A DNA stretch of 64,000 bases, from positions 1-64,000 of the forward strand of contig NZ_NGJT01000002.1 of the NCBI RefSeq assembly GCF_003950315.1, read 5' to 3'. Positions 35,373 through 43,999 of the stretch are shown piece by piece. Origin of the DNA: Vagococcus bubulae. Lineage in GTDB: Bacteria > Bacillota > Bacilli > Lactobacillales > Vagococcaceae. Position 1 is the first letter of the stretch. Each line of letters begins with the position of its first letter. The notes beneath the pieces are model-generated. The model was not told where the DNA came from, did no database searches, and saw only the letters and a list, made by a program, of their open reading frames with translations. Position numbers and translations under genes: made by a program.

Positions 35373-36962
35373 GTGTTGGGAAGTAGCATTATATTTATTG
35401 GAAATTCACATCCGGTGTATTTACCGTATTGGCAAAATAAGAGAAAGGTAAAATATATTGACACAGAAGAGTTTTATCACGATTTATTAACCTATTGTCA
35501 AACAGACATAAACTCAAAATCTAGTACGATTATAAAAAAATTAGAAACTAAGTACAAGACAAAAAGGTTGAAAGATGAAACTATCAAACGTATTCATATG
35601 TCTTATCGTGAAGTATTATCCGGTCGAAAACTAAATAAGCGTTCTATTAAGTTGATATTAAATAATGAACTTGTAGCAAGTTTGGAGAAACACGAAGTTG
35701 ATGCCCGTGTTATCAAAAGCATCTGTCAGTATCAATTATTAAAAAAATATAATCCTAAGAATAAAAATAGTGCTCATGATAAAAGTAGTAAAGAAAAATA
35801 TCTGAAAAAGGAAGAAATAAATAATCAATTTTATTTTGATTTGAGTTTACTTGGGAAAGAACAAATAGAATTATTAAAACTAGATATTGATACACGGATA
35901 CTTTATTTTAATAAACGGGTGAAACGATTTATGCAAAAATACCCTAATCAGTTGTCGGAAAAAGAGATACGTAGCATTTTAAGAGCATATCGTTTAAATT
36001 TAAGGAAAGCCAATTATCAACATGAACCATTACTATTTTTAAACATGTTTGAAAAAGAATTAGCAGATTGTGGTGTAAATAAAGGGTTGAGAGCAGCTAT
36101 ATTGGCTAATGAGGAAAAAATGATTCAAAATGGTAAGAAAATTAAAAAGGTGGAAAAACCTTCTAGCAAAATAGAGAGACCTAAGCCAGATGAAAAGTTA
36201 CAAAAGAGATGTGATACAAAATCTTCACATAAAAAATCATTCATGACAAAAGAATGTTTTTCAGAGATAACTGATATGGCACGGCAAGAAGGGACAAAAG
36301 CGTTGGAAGACACGCATATTATAAATCATAGTTGGATAGTGAAAGAACTATCAAAAAAGTATAAGACAAGTGGATTAGAAAAAGATTTGATATTTATTAT
36401 TGTAGCTTATCAGTTCTATGTTTATGAATTAGAAAAAAAATCAGATAAAACGATTGAAGAGTTATTATATACTCTTGAAACAAACTTAATGGATTGTGGT
36501 GTGCCAATAAAGTTGCATCGCTTTATTTTAGATGCAGAAGAATGTTATTTGCAAAAAAAAGCGAATGATGAAATGAAAGAGTATCGCCAAAAAAAGAAAA
36601 ATGTTAGACAAAGTGATGTTAAGGAAGAGCAAACATCACAATTGATTGAAATAGAAGAGTCTATTTTGAAAAGCTATTATAGAGATCTTTGTGCTTTATT
36701 AATCAAAATAGAGTGTTATGAAGAACAAGATATTATTCAAGCATTATACCGTAAATACAATCAAACTATTTTAAGAGATAGTGACATAAAATTATTGATT
36801 GATGCTTATGAGTATATGGTAATGCCCCTGGCTAATATTAGGGAAAACAATAAACGATTACAAATAATCAAAACAGGATTTAAACAGTGTTTAGAAGCCT
36901 TCGAGGTGAAACCTGAAATTATTGAAAAAGTTTGGGAAAATGAGTACGGAAAAGAAGTATAG
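35373..36962 (+). CDS. Unrecognised protein of four divergent helical repeats
   Basis: A 529-residue protein that I do not recognise. Four segments of about 90 residues share a pattern: a start with a Tyr/Leu-rich helix, then KKYxxxxL or similar, then an (I)xxAY helix, and an end with C-x-V and a C-terminal E. They lie near residues 30-125, 180-265, 310-400 and 430-525. Examples of the central block are IKRIHMSYREVL, IRSILRAYRLNL, LIFIIVAYQFYV and IKLLIDAYEYMV. Polar linkers separate them. There is no signal or membrane helix. It uses GTG 35373 (or TTG 35376) behind AAGGGG, 59 bases after hsdM, with no terminator between. It may work with HsdS/HsdM, but that is position only. Confidence 0.75.
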   Translation: MLGSSIIFIGNSHPVYLPYWQNKRKVKYIDTEEFYHDLLTYCQTDINSKSSTIIKKLETKYKTKRLKDETIKRIHMSYREVLSGRKLNKRSIKLILNNELVASLEKHEVDARVIKSICQYQLLKKYNPKNKNSAHDKSSKEKYLKKEEINNQFYFDLSLLGKEQIELLKLDIDTRILYFNKRVKRFMQKYPNQLSEKEIRSILRAYRLNLRKANYQHEPLLFLNMFEKELADCGVNKGLRAAILANEEKMIQNGKKIKKVEKPSSKIERPKPDEKLQKRCDTKSSHKKSFMTKECFSEITDMARQEGTKALEDTHIINHSWIVKELSKKYKTSGLEKDLIFIIVAYQFYVYELEKKSDKTIEELLYTLETNLMDCGVPIKLHRFILDAEECYLQKKANDEMKEYRQKKKNVRQSDVKEEQTSQLIEIEESILKSYYRDLCALLIKIECYEEQDIIQALYRKYNQTILRDSDIKLLIDAYEYMVMPLANIRENNKRLQIIKTGFKQCLEAFEVKPEIIEKVWENEYGKEV

Positions 36963-36981
36963 GGAAAATTGGAGGAGACAA

Positions 36982-38037
36982 ATGAAAAATCAAATGAAAA
37001 AGTGGGCGTTATCCGCTCTGTTGCTGACAGGGATAATAACTTTTGGAGGATGTGCTGCTGATAAAGCAGTGGAAACAAGTGATACATCAGTTTCATCAAG
37101 TGTTATAAAAGAAGGTACAGTAGACACATCAAGTAAAGAAAAAGAAGAATTAGCTAAAAAAGAAGCAGAAGAAAAAGTAAAACAAGCTGAACTGGAAAAA
37201 AAGAAAAAAGAGGAACAAGCCTCACAATTAAAAAATCAAGTTAATGATTTGGCAAACTTAGAATACGAAGGAACTCAAACGATAAATGTAAACGATGGTG
37301 TACCAAGTTTTAGCAATGAAGAGCTATCTTTTAGTAATGGAGCTTGGGAAGTTTATGGGGATTTAGATGGGTTAAATAGAGCAACAAGTGCGAATGCCAT
37401 GTTAAATCAATCGTTAATGCCAACCGGAAAAAGAGAAAGTATTTCGTCTGTTACACCAACAGGTTGGAAAAATAAAAAGATTGAAGGTGGGTATTTATTT
37501 AATCGCTCACATTTAATTGGTTGGGCATTAGCAGGAGAAAATGCCAATTGGAAAAATTTAATTACAGGAACAAGACAATTAAACAGTCCAGAGATGTTAC
37601 GTCATGAGATGGACGTCAAACATTTTCTGGAACAAAGTCCTGATAACTATGTTCGTTACCGTGTCACACCCATTTTTAGAGGAGATGAGTTACTTGCTCG
37701 TGGTGTTCAAATGGAAGCACAATCTATTGGAAGTGATGCTATAAAATTTAATGTTTATATTTTTAATATTCAAGATGGGATTGACTTGAATTATGCAGAT
37801 GGTAGCAGTTCAGTAGGAGAAAGTGTTCAAGCCAAAGAACTATCAGAACAAGCTAATACAAATCAGGAGTCTGTTTCTAATCAGAACGCACCATCCTCGG
37901 ATGATGCGACCCAAGTATTTATAACGCCAACGGGAGAGAAATATCATACTCATGCTCATGGACGAGGGAATTTCACACCGTCTACGTTAGGCGAAGCTAA
38001 AAAGAAAGGCTTAGAACCATGTAACGTTTGTTATTAA
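36982..38037 (+). CDS. DNA/RNA non-specific endonuclease lipoprotein
   Basis: A 351-residue lipoprotein with lipobox FGGC near residue 22, then a charged coiled-coil stalk (about 48-90, EKEELAKKEAEEK). A beta-beta-alpha-metal nuclease domain follows (about 100-285). The NRSHLIGWALAG motif replaces the classical DRGH, and ANWKNLITGTRQLN carries the metal-binding Asn. A C-terminal segment (ITPTGEKYHTHAHGRGNFTP, ending CNVCY) resembles a short tail seen on many secreted Firmicutes proteins. It probably degrades DNA outside the cell, as EndA-type nucleases do. Start ATG 36982 has GGAGGAG upstream; an earlier in-frame start would place the signal sequence internally. Confidence 0.85.
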   Translation: MKNQMKKWALSALLLTGIITFGGCAADKAVETSDTSVSSSVIKEGTVDTSSKEKEELAKKEAEEKVKQAELEKKKKEEQASQLKNQVNDLANLEYEGTQTINVNDGVPSFSNEELSFSNGAWEVYGDLDGLNRATSANAMLNQSLMPTGKRESISSVTPTGWKNKKIEGGYLFNRSHLIGWALAGENANWKNLITGTRQLNSPEMLRHEMDVKHFLEQSPDNYVRYRVTPIFRGDELLARGVQMEAQSIGSDAIKFNVYIFNIQDGIDLNYADGSSSVGESVQAKELSEQANTNQESVSNQNAPSSDDATQVFITPTGEKYHTHAHGRGNFTPSTLGEAKKKGLEPCNVCY

Positions 38038-38043
38038 TTAGAA

Positions 38044-38080
38044 TAAAAAGAAACGGCTCGTCTGTCAGTTTCTTTTTTTT
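38044..38080 (+). terminator. Intrinsic terminator
   Basis: AAAAGAAAC and GTTTCTTTT pair around a 14-base loop, followed by T residues. Confidence 0.72.
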
Positions 38081-38154
38081 GTGATCAATAGCGATAGTGT
38101 GAAATATTGTGATGATTATGTTGATTGACAGGGTAGAAATAAGAAGGAACAAAT

Positions 38155-39453
38155 ATGGAAATTAAATGGTGTATAGATGAATACTTGAGAGAGTTAGGAT
38201 ACTGGATTGAATCGGTAGAGTTTTTAAGTTCAATTCCGACAAAGATGACAAAAGATATAGCTGATAGGTTATTAGAAAAAGATGAAGAATTAAGTAATCT
38301 AGATAAACGAGTGAATTTTTATGATGAATATGGGCAAACATATATTGAAAATCTTCCACAAAATAATAGCGCTGAGATGCTAAAACAATTTATGAAGCAA
38401 GAATTGCCAGTAGAAACATTTAGTTCATTCTGTTACCTTGATGCGATTTCTGACATGATTCAACAATTACAACCGACTTACCGAGTGTATGGTTACTATC
38501 ATTTTATTATGGATAAGATGACTGTACTTGATAAAAAAGTATTTTTAGAAGAATTAGTACATTACCATAAAAAAGGTTACACAAATTTTGAAATAGGAGA
38601 ATTTTGTCACGGAGCACCGCTACCATCTAGTGAAATTGATTTGATAAGTCATTTAGGCCGACCGTTACTCCACATACCTTACTTAAAAAGTTTTGAATAT
38701 GAAGAAAAGTACCGTTACTTTGACATCGTGCAAGTTGATGGAACCAAAGTTTTTGAAAAAGTAACAATGGAAAACTTAGCGTTAAGTTTGTTTAGTCTAA
38801 TAAAAAAAATGCCCCCATCAGACATTAAGCAACATTTTCTAGATTTTCAAGCGGAATATGAAAAACCTACTAATATGACGGAATTAACTTATTACCGTTA
38901 TGACACATCTGAGAGATTACTTTTAACAAGTAAACAGGACATTTGTTCTATTTCTGAATTGGAAGAATCAAATGAGCCAGGGTTTGAAGGTGAATACCGA
39001 TTTTCTGATTCTCTAGATTTTAGAGAGTCATCTCGTGTCATTTTGACACAAGACATTTTAAATGTGTTGATGGATGAGTTTTTAGGAAACAAACCCAAAG
39101 ACATAACAGAAACATTGCATGACTTTTCAAAAATAATTGTTGAATTAGCTGACACTCTGGGAGTTTTCATTACGAAAAAAACACGTTGGTTACGTGGTAA
39201 GTGGTTTATGTTTAATGTTGAATTAGATGGTCATGGAAACATTAGTAAATTTACCCGTAAAAGAAAAAATATGATGTCTTATGATGCTCAAAATGAACAT
39301 GATACAGAAGCCAATCCTACCTACCCGATTGAGGTCGTGTACGATTTAACAACAAAAAAGGAGGACCAAGTCTTACTAAGAGAAGGAGATATAGCAAAAT
39401 TAGTAACAGTGTTGATTGATTACTACTATAAAATGTTTAGAAATGGAAAATAA
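38155..39453 (+). CDS. Unrecognised 432-residue protein
   Basis: A complete 432-residue soluble protein that I do not recognise. It has no signal peptide or membrane helix. The first half is mixed helical with many aromatic residues (YRVYGYYHFIMDKM, HYHKKGYTNFEIGEF). The second half is beta-rich and charged, including a WLRGKWFMFNVELD stretch near residue 347. It lies behind a terminator and ahead of the UDG-like gene on the same strand, with 242 bases between, so it may be its own unit. Codon use looks like its neighbours. Confidence 0.7.
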   Translation: MEIKWCIDEYLRELGYWIESVEFLSSIPTKMTKDIADRLLEKDEELSNLDKRVNFYDEYGQTYIENLPQNNSAEMLKQFMKQELPVETFSSFCYLDAISDMIQQLQPTYRVYGYYHFIMDKMTVLDKKVFLEELVHYHKKGYTNFEIGEFCHGAPLPSSEIDLISHLGRPLLHIPYLKSFEYEEKYRYFDIVQVDGTKVFEKVTMENLALSLFSLIKKMPPSDIKQHFLDFQAEYEKPTNMTELTYYRYDTSERLLLTSKQDICSISELEESNEPGFEGEYRFSDSLDFRESSRVILTQDILNVLMDEFLGNKPKDITETLHDFSKIIVELADTLGVFITKKTRWLRGKWFMFNVELDGHGNISKFTRKRKNMMSYDAQNEHDTEANPTYPIEVVYDLTTKKEDQVLLREGDIAKLVTVLIDYYYKMFRNGK

Positions 39454-39695
39454 TAATATTAAACTGAATTTATTATAAACATAAATTGTTATAATAACCA
39501 TTTTAAAGACATTAATCATGATAAAATAATGAACATGAAGAAATGAATCGTTTTTCTGGTTTAAACTGGGAAAACGATTTTAAGGAAAGAAGGAGATAAT
39601 TATCAGAAAAAAAACTAAAACAAGGAGAGTGATTAAGTACAAACCTGAGAAAAAACATAAAAGAACAATTAGGCTGTTTGGAGGGGACAGAAACT

Positions 39696-40457
39696 ATGAC
39701 AACATTCACAACAGAAACATACAAACAATTGGAAAATGCTAATTTATTGAAATATGGAAGCTTTGCAGTTTATGAGTTATTAAGAGGGGATTTTAATCAA
39801 GAATATACCAGAAAAGAAACAGCGACACGAACAACACCAGCTGTCTTTGAGGACTTATTAAATCCAGTTGATGAACAATCAAAACAAGCATTTATTGAGC
39901 AATTAAATTCAAATTATATTATTTATGGACTCAACTGGGCAGATGCAGGGTCAACAGAGTATGGTGAACTAAGTGATTTTCATTATGTAAAAGAGCGAGA
40001 TGTGACAACAGGGAAGTCACCAAGAGCGAATACTAAAATTGTTGGGTTAGCAAAATCGGTGTTTAAAACACCAATTACAAACAGTTTTATTTCTGATATT
40101 GTCAAAGGGTTTCCACAGACAGATAGTTCTAAAATTACCCGAAAAAGTATCTCTCAAAATAAAGAGGTATTAAATGTTTCATTGGAAAAAATGCAACAAG
40201 AACTGGATATCATCAAACCTAAAGGATTAATTTTTTTACATAGTCGTTGTGAAGTGATTTTTAATTTATTTAAGAAAAATGGACTAGTCGTGCCAGAAAA
40301 ATTAAAAACTACTACTATTTATCATTACTCTGGCTACACAAAAAATTTTATGTCACTAAATAGAAAAAAGATTTTTTGCTTCACAGATGAAATCGAGCAA
40401 CATCGTTTACTAGATCCATTTGATAGCTTGTATAGTGTGATGGATAAATCAAGATAA
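39696..40457 (+). CDS. Protein of unknown function, possibly uracil-DNA-glycosylase-like
   Basis: A 253-residue soluble protein. The order of elements recalls the uracil-DNA-glycosylase superfamily: an early YIIYGLNWADAG block, a TPITNSFISDIVKGFPQTDSSK block (compare the ITDLVK regions of that fold), and KPKGLIFLHSRCEVIF near residue 180, where the fold has a strand then Leu/His-rich loop. Catalytic residues are not certain, so this is a weak fold-level guess. Start ATG 39696 has GGAGGGG upstream; a TTG at 39678 precedes that site. It leads a run of four tightly linked genes (to 43931). Confidence 0.55.
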   Translation: MTTFTTETYKQLENANLLKYGSFAVYELLRGDFNQEYTRKETATRTTPAVFEDLLNPVDEQSKQAFIEQLNSNYIIYGLNWADAGSTEYGELSDFHYVKERDVTTGKSPRANTKIVGLAKSVFKTPITNSFISDIVKGFPQTDSSKITRKSISQNKEVLNVSLEKMQQELDIIKPKGLIFLHSRCEVIFNLFKKNGLVVPEKLKTTTIYHYSGYTKNFMSLNRKKIFCFTDEIEQHRLLDPFDSLYSVMDKSR

Positions 40458-40473
40458 TACTGGAGGAATAAAC

Positions 40474-41376
40474 ATGAAAAAATGTAGTAATTGTGGAAAA
40501 GAAATAAAGGATCATGTGAGATTTTGTAACTTTTGCGGCCAAGAACAACAGGATACGGTTACAGAGATTGTAGAAGAAACAATTATCAGTCATGACGATA
40601 CACCATCAACTCAAGGAGAGGATATCCGTCATACGAATCAATCAAACCAACACCAACAATTTCATCAACAAACACAAAATAATCAACAACAACCATACAA
40701 TCAAGGGCCTATTATCAATCAACAAGCTGTAAATCAATTCACTAATCGCAGTAAAAATTATTTTTCATATATCAATAAAAACATTAAACAACCCATCATT
40801 GGAAAAGCAAATCAAGACGGCTATTTTGGGTTAATTAATTATGCCTTAATATGCGTGTTTACAGGATTAGCTATTAGTCATGCTATTGGGAAAGTAATTG
40901 GGATAACAGGATATTCTGAATCAAGTTTTCCAATGTTTTTACAAATTACTTTGCTATTATTATGTTCACAATTAGTTAATGTGGTCACTGTTTATTTATT
41001 ATCAGGAAAAATTTTTAATAATAACATGTCATTTATGGACACATTTGACAGAATGTATGCACCTATTGGTTTAGCTATTTATGTTAGTTTTGCTGCCCTT
41101 CTCTTATCATTTATTTCAGCGATTGGGATAGGTTTATTATTCTTTATTTGTTTGATTTTGACATTCTTTTTAACAAGTGTGACTTATGTAGCAAATCTTT
41201 GGGTAACTAATAATCAATCACCAAAACGAAACACATTTTATTGGACGATTGGGGCAATTATTTTTGGTGGAGTCATGCAATTATTAGTATCTATTGTCCT
41301 AAGTGATATTTTAGGAACTAGTATGATGAACATTATTCAACAAATGATTGACTCATCTGTTAGCAAATTCTTTTAA
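40474..41376 (+). CDS. Zinc-ribbon membrane protein
   Basis: A 300-residue protein. Residues 1-25 form a zinc ribbon with two CxxC pairs (CSNCGKEI and CNFCGQEQ). A polar Gln/Asn/His-rich linker runs to about residue 90. Five hydrophobic helices follow to residue 300, in a Yip1-like arrangement. Function is unknown. RBS TGGAGGA fits the ATG. The stop overlaps the next start by one base (ATGA-type overlap), so translation is coupled to the serine hydrolase gene. Confidence 0.8.
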   Translation: MKKCSNCGKEIKDHVRFCNFCGQEQQDTVTEIVEETIISHDDTPSTQGEDIRHTNQSNQHQQFHQQTQNNQQQPYNQGPIINQQAVNQFTNRSKNYFSYINKNIKQPIIGKANQDGYFGLINYALICVFTGLAISHAIGKVIGITGYSESSFPMFLQITLLLLCSQLVNVVTVYLLSGKIFNNNMSFMDTFDRMYAPIGLAIYVSFAALLLSFISAIGIGLLFFICLILTFFLTSVTYVANLWVTNNQSPKRNTFYWTIGAIIFGGVMQLLVSIVLSDILGTSMMNIIQQMIDSSVSKFF

Positions 41377-42281
41377 TGAAATACTGGAAAAGCTTTGTCG
41401 TTGTTTTAGTCATGTGTCAATTAAGTGCCTGTGGTAAAACTAACGAGTATGAAGAGGCTAGACCAAAGTTAACGTCCTCCTATCAGTCAACTAGTCCTAT
41501 CACACAAACCATACGAAATTCATCCAAAGAGGATATGCAAACAACTGAAACCATTCAAAAGCAAGAGGCATTAGAGCATTATTTACAGCAGTTTAAAAAT
41601 CAACAAATTGCGATATATATTGAAGAGTTAACTTCAGGTAGAACGTATGGCATCAATGAAAATAACTTAATGTATGGTGCCAGTATTGCTAAACTACCGA
41701 TTATTTACTATACGCAGCTGCAGTTATTAAAAGGAGCCTTATCTATGGAAGCGACATTTCCTTATATTGAGGCGGTCAATGATATACCAGGAGCGATGGT
41801 TCGAGGTGGGACAGGAATAATGCAACAAATGATACAGGAAAACAATGATTATTCCATATCACAACTACTGCAATGGACGATTCGTTATTCTGATAATTTA
41901 GCAAGTAACATGCTAGGTTATTATGTGGCGGATAAAAATTCAGGTAAATTTTTAGAAACCATCTCTTCATTTTACCCTCAACCTCTGCCAGTTTATTCTA
42001 AAGAAATATCAGCCAAAACAGCTGGGTTATTTATGAAAGAAATTTATCAGAACAAAATAGGATTATCTGATTTTTTACAGACAGAATGGCAAAAGGAAAA
42101 AATAGGTCATCTAGATGTGGATGTTTACCATAAAATTGGCACAAATGGTGAGTTTAATCATGACGTTGGGATTGTGATGACAGATAAACCCTACGTGATC
42201 AGTATCATGACAGAGGGGTTTAGTAATTCAGAAATTGAAACAATCGTAACAGAAATAGATGTATTAATGAAAAAGGAGTGA
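41376..42281 (+). CDS. Serine hydrolase of the beta-lactamase/penicillin-binding fold, lipoprotein
   Basis: A 301-residue protein with a lipoprotein signal (lipobox LSAC near residue 18). The catalytic SxxK tetrad is Ser103-Ile-Ala-Lys106 in YGASIAKLPIIYY. A YSDNLASNML block resembles the second motif (SDN) of class A beta-lactamases, and HKIGTNGEFNHD stands where a KTG-type motif is expected. Overall the class A-like serine hydrolase fold is clear, but the degenerate KTG argues against ordinary beta-lactam hydrolysis. It acts outside the membrane. It is flanked by two zinc-ribbon membrane proteins in one operon. Confidence 0.82.
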   Translation: MKYWKSFVVVLVMCQLSACGKTNEYEEARPKLTSSYQSTSPITQTIRNSSKEDMQTTETIQKQEALEHYLQQFKNQQIAIYIEELTSGRTYGINENNLMYGASIAKLPIIYYTQLQLLKGALSMEATFPYIEAVNDIPGAMVRGGTGIMQQMIQENNDYSISQLLQWTIRYSDNLASNMLGYYVADKNSGKFLETISSFYPQPLPVYSKEISAKTAGLFMKEIYQNKIGLSDFLQTEWQKEKIGHLDVDVYHKIGTNGEFNHDVGIVMTDKPYVISIMTEGFSNSEIETIVTEIDVLMKKE

Positions 42282-42284
42282 GTA

Positions 42285-43931
42285 TTGTTGAATAATTGTT
42301 CAAATTGTGGGCATGAAAATGCCAAAGATTCACTATTTTGTGAGTCTTGCGGGCAAAAATTAGTAGGAGAAAAAACATCAAAAGAGTGTCACAAATGCCA
42401 TCATTTAAATGAAGAAGATGCATTATTTTGTGAGTCATGTGGTTGTCGATTAGATGAAGAGATAGTTGAAGAAACAAGTTATTGTCCTTATTGTCATCAA
42501 ATAAACGATAGTGAGGCTCAATTTTGTGAACATTGTGGTCAGCCATTAACGATTAATCCAGAAATTGAAAAACAAGGCATTTATGATGAACCACTTAATC
42601 ATGTTATACCTGAAACAGTGATTGAAACGCAAGAAGTTACTGCACCAAGAAAACCGATGTCGAAGAAGAAAAAAATAAGCATTGCGATATTAGGTGTGAT
42701 TGTGATTGCACTAGGAGGAACTTATGCATTTCTAGATAAAAAATACAGTAAAGAAAATCAAATAGAGGCAATTATTGTAGCAATTAAAGATGAGGACAGT
42801 GAATTTATTGCTAAAAATATAGTTTCGGATGATCCTAGTTTATCAACAACCGCATCAGATGTTAAACCAATGCTAAAACTGTTTGATGACAATAAAGAAA
42901 ATGTCACAAATTTAAAATCAGCACTGGAAGCTAATAGTGAATATTTAGGTTTGTCATTGGAACAAACAGGAAAAACAGCGTTATTTTTCCCTCACTATGA
43001 ATTAAAAGTGACACCAGTTTATACCAATGTTGTGTCAAATATGGCGGATAGTACCATTAAAATGAATGGGAAAAAGATTATTGAAACAGATAGTGATAAT
43101 TATTCAAAAAAAATCGGCCCATTACTAATTGGAAAATATACGTTTGATGCATCAATTAAAGGAAAAGACGAAACAATCAAAGAATCTTATACGTTGTTAC
43201 CAGGAGATACCACACAAGTTGATATGGGGTTTGTGACAGTGACCATCCCGATTCGTTCCAATGTTGAGGATGCCACCGTGTTGATGGATGACAAAGAAGT
43301 TGGAAAATTAACAGATGGAAAACTTGAAGTTGGTCCAATACTTTGGAGCGGTCATGCCTCTTTCCAATTAGTAAAAAAATCAAAAGATGGTGAGTTAAAA
43401 AGTGAAGTCAAAGAGTTGAATAATGAAGACGTCAACAGAGATGGCGGAACAACTAATACGATTGAATTAAATTTTCAAACAGCTGATAAATATGAAGTGA
43501 GTGAAGGGTTAAAATCATTTTATAATCGTTTTGAGCAGTCAGTGGTATCAAGTAATAACTACAACGCAGATGATTTTGCCAAAGCTTTTTATATAGATGG
43601 CAGTAAAAATCCTGCTTTTAAAGGAATTAATGATTATATTTCATGGTGCCGGGATCGCTCAGCTAGTGATGAATACAGCGGTGTCGATTTTAGTATTGTG
43701 GTAAAGAGTGTTGAGCCTATGACAAATAATCGATATAAAGTCAATTACACTGTGACCTATCACACCACCTACCCATCTAAAACCAATAAATCAAAACGAG
43801 TTGAAGGCTTTGATTACTCTAATGTGGTGGTTCAATTGGAAATGAATGATAAAAAAGACATCACCGATTTTAAATTTGTTGATATGGGCGATGGTGGACA
43901 AAAAGTTTCTGATAATCATGCTAACGAATAA
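42285..43931 (+). CDS. TcaA-like zinc-ribbon membrane protein
   Basis: A 548-residue protein. Three zinc ribbons stand at the start (CSNCGHEN..CESCGQ; CHKCHH..CESCGC; CPYCHQ..CEHCGQ). One membrane helix follows at about residues 128-147 (KKISIAILGVIVIALGGTYAF), and the large C-terminal part is outside the cell. The layout and the segment after the helix (IVAIKDEDSEFIAKNI) match TcaA/YvbJ proteins, which are linked to glycopeptide response and cell-wall stress in Gram-positive bacteria. The C-terminal 110 residues look NTF2-like. Start is TTG 42285 or 42288 behind AAAAGGAG, three bases after the hydrolase stop. Role here is inferred. Confidence 0.85.
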   Translation: MLNNCSNCGHENAKDSLFCESCGQKLVGEKTSKECHKCHHLNEEDALFCESCGCRLDEEIVEETSYCPYCHQINDSEAQFCEHCGQPLTINPEIEKQGIYDEPLNHVIPETVIETQEVTAPRKPMSKKKKISIAILGVIVIALGGTYAFLDKKYSKENQIEAIIVAIKDEDSEFIAKNIVSDDPSLSTTASDVKPMLKLFDDNKENVTNLKSALEANSEYLGLSLEQTGKTALFFPHYELKVTPVYTNVVSNMADSTIKMNGKKIIETDSDNYSKKIGPLLIGKYTFDASIKGKDETIKESYTLLPGDTTQVDMGFVTVTIPIRSNVEDATVLMDDKEVGKLTDGKLEVGPILWSGHASFQLVKKSKDGELKSEVKELNNEDVNRDGGTTNTIELNFQTADKYEVSEGLKSFYNRFEQSVVSSNNYNADDFAKAFYIDGSKNPAFKGINDYISWCRDRSASDEYSGVDFSIVVKSVEPMTNNRYKVNYTVTYHTTYPSKTNKSKRVEGFDYSNVVVQLEMNDKKDITDFKFVDMGDGGQKVSDNHANE

Positions 43932-43937
43932 TTATGC

Positions 43938-43966
43938 TTGACATGGGAACGTTCCCACGATTTATA
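43938..43966 (+). promoter_or_regulatory. Promoter with a perfect 14-bp palindrome as its spacer
   Basis: TTGACA (43938-43943), then the palindrome TGGGAACGTTCCCA (43944-43957), then TTTATA (43961-43966) as -10, with a 17-base spacer. The palindrome with a central CG is typical of LacI/GalR-family operators. A repressor bound here would block RNA polymerase directly. It controls the NagB-like gene. No LacI-family gene lies in the window. Confidence 0.65.
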
Positions 43967-43999
43967 GTTTTTATATAAATTAATAAAGGGGCGTTTTAA

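Noticed and set aside
39629-39742. 37-codon GTG frame, basic peptide, before the UDG-like gene
   Set aside because: The ribosome site is only one base from the GTG, and the frame overlaps the well-supported gene at 39696.
41376-42281. Antibiotic-resistance beta-lactamase
   Set aside because: SxxK is present but the KTG motif is not clear, and the operon context points to envelope function.
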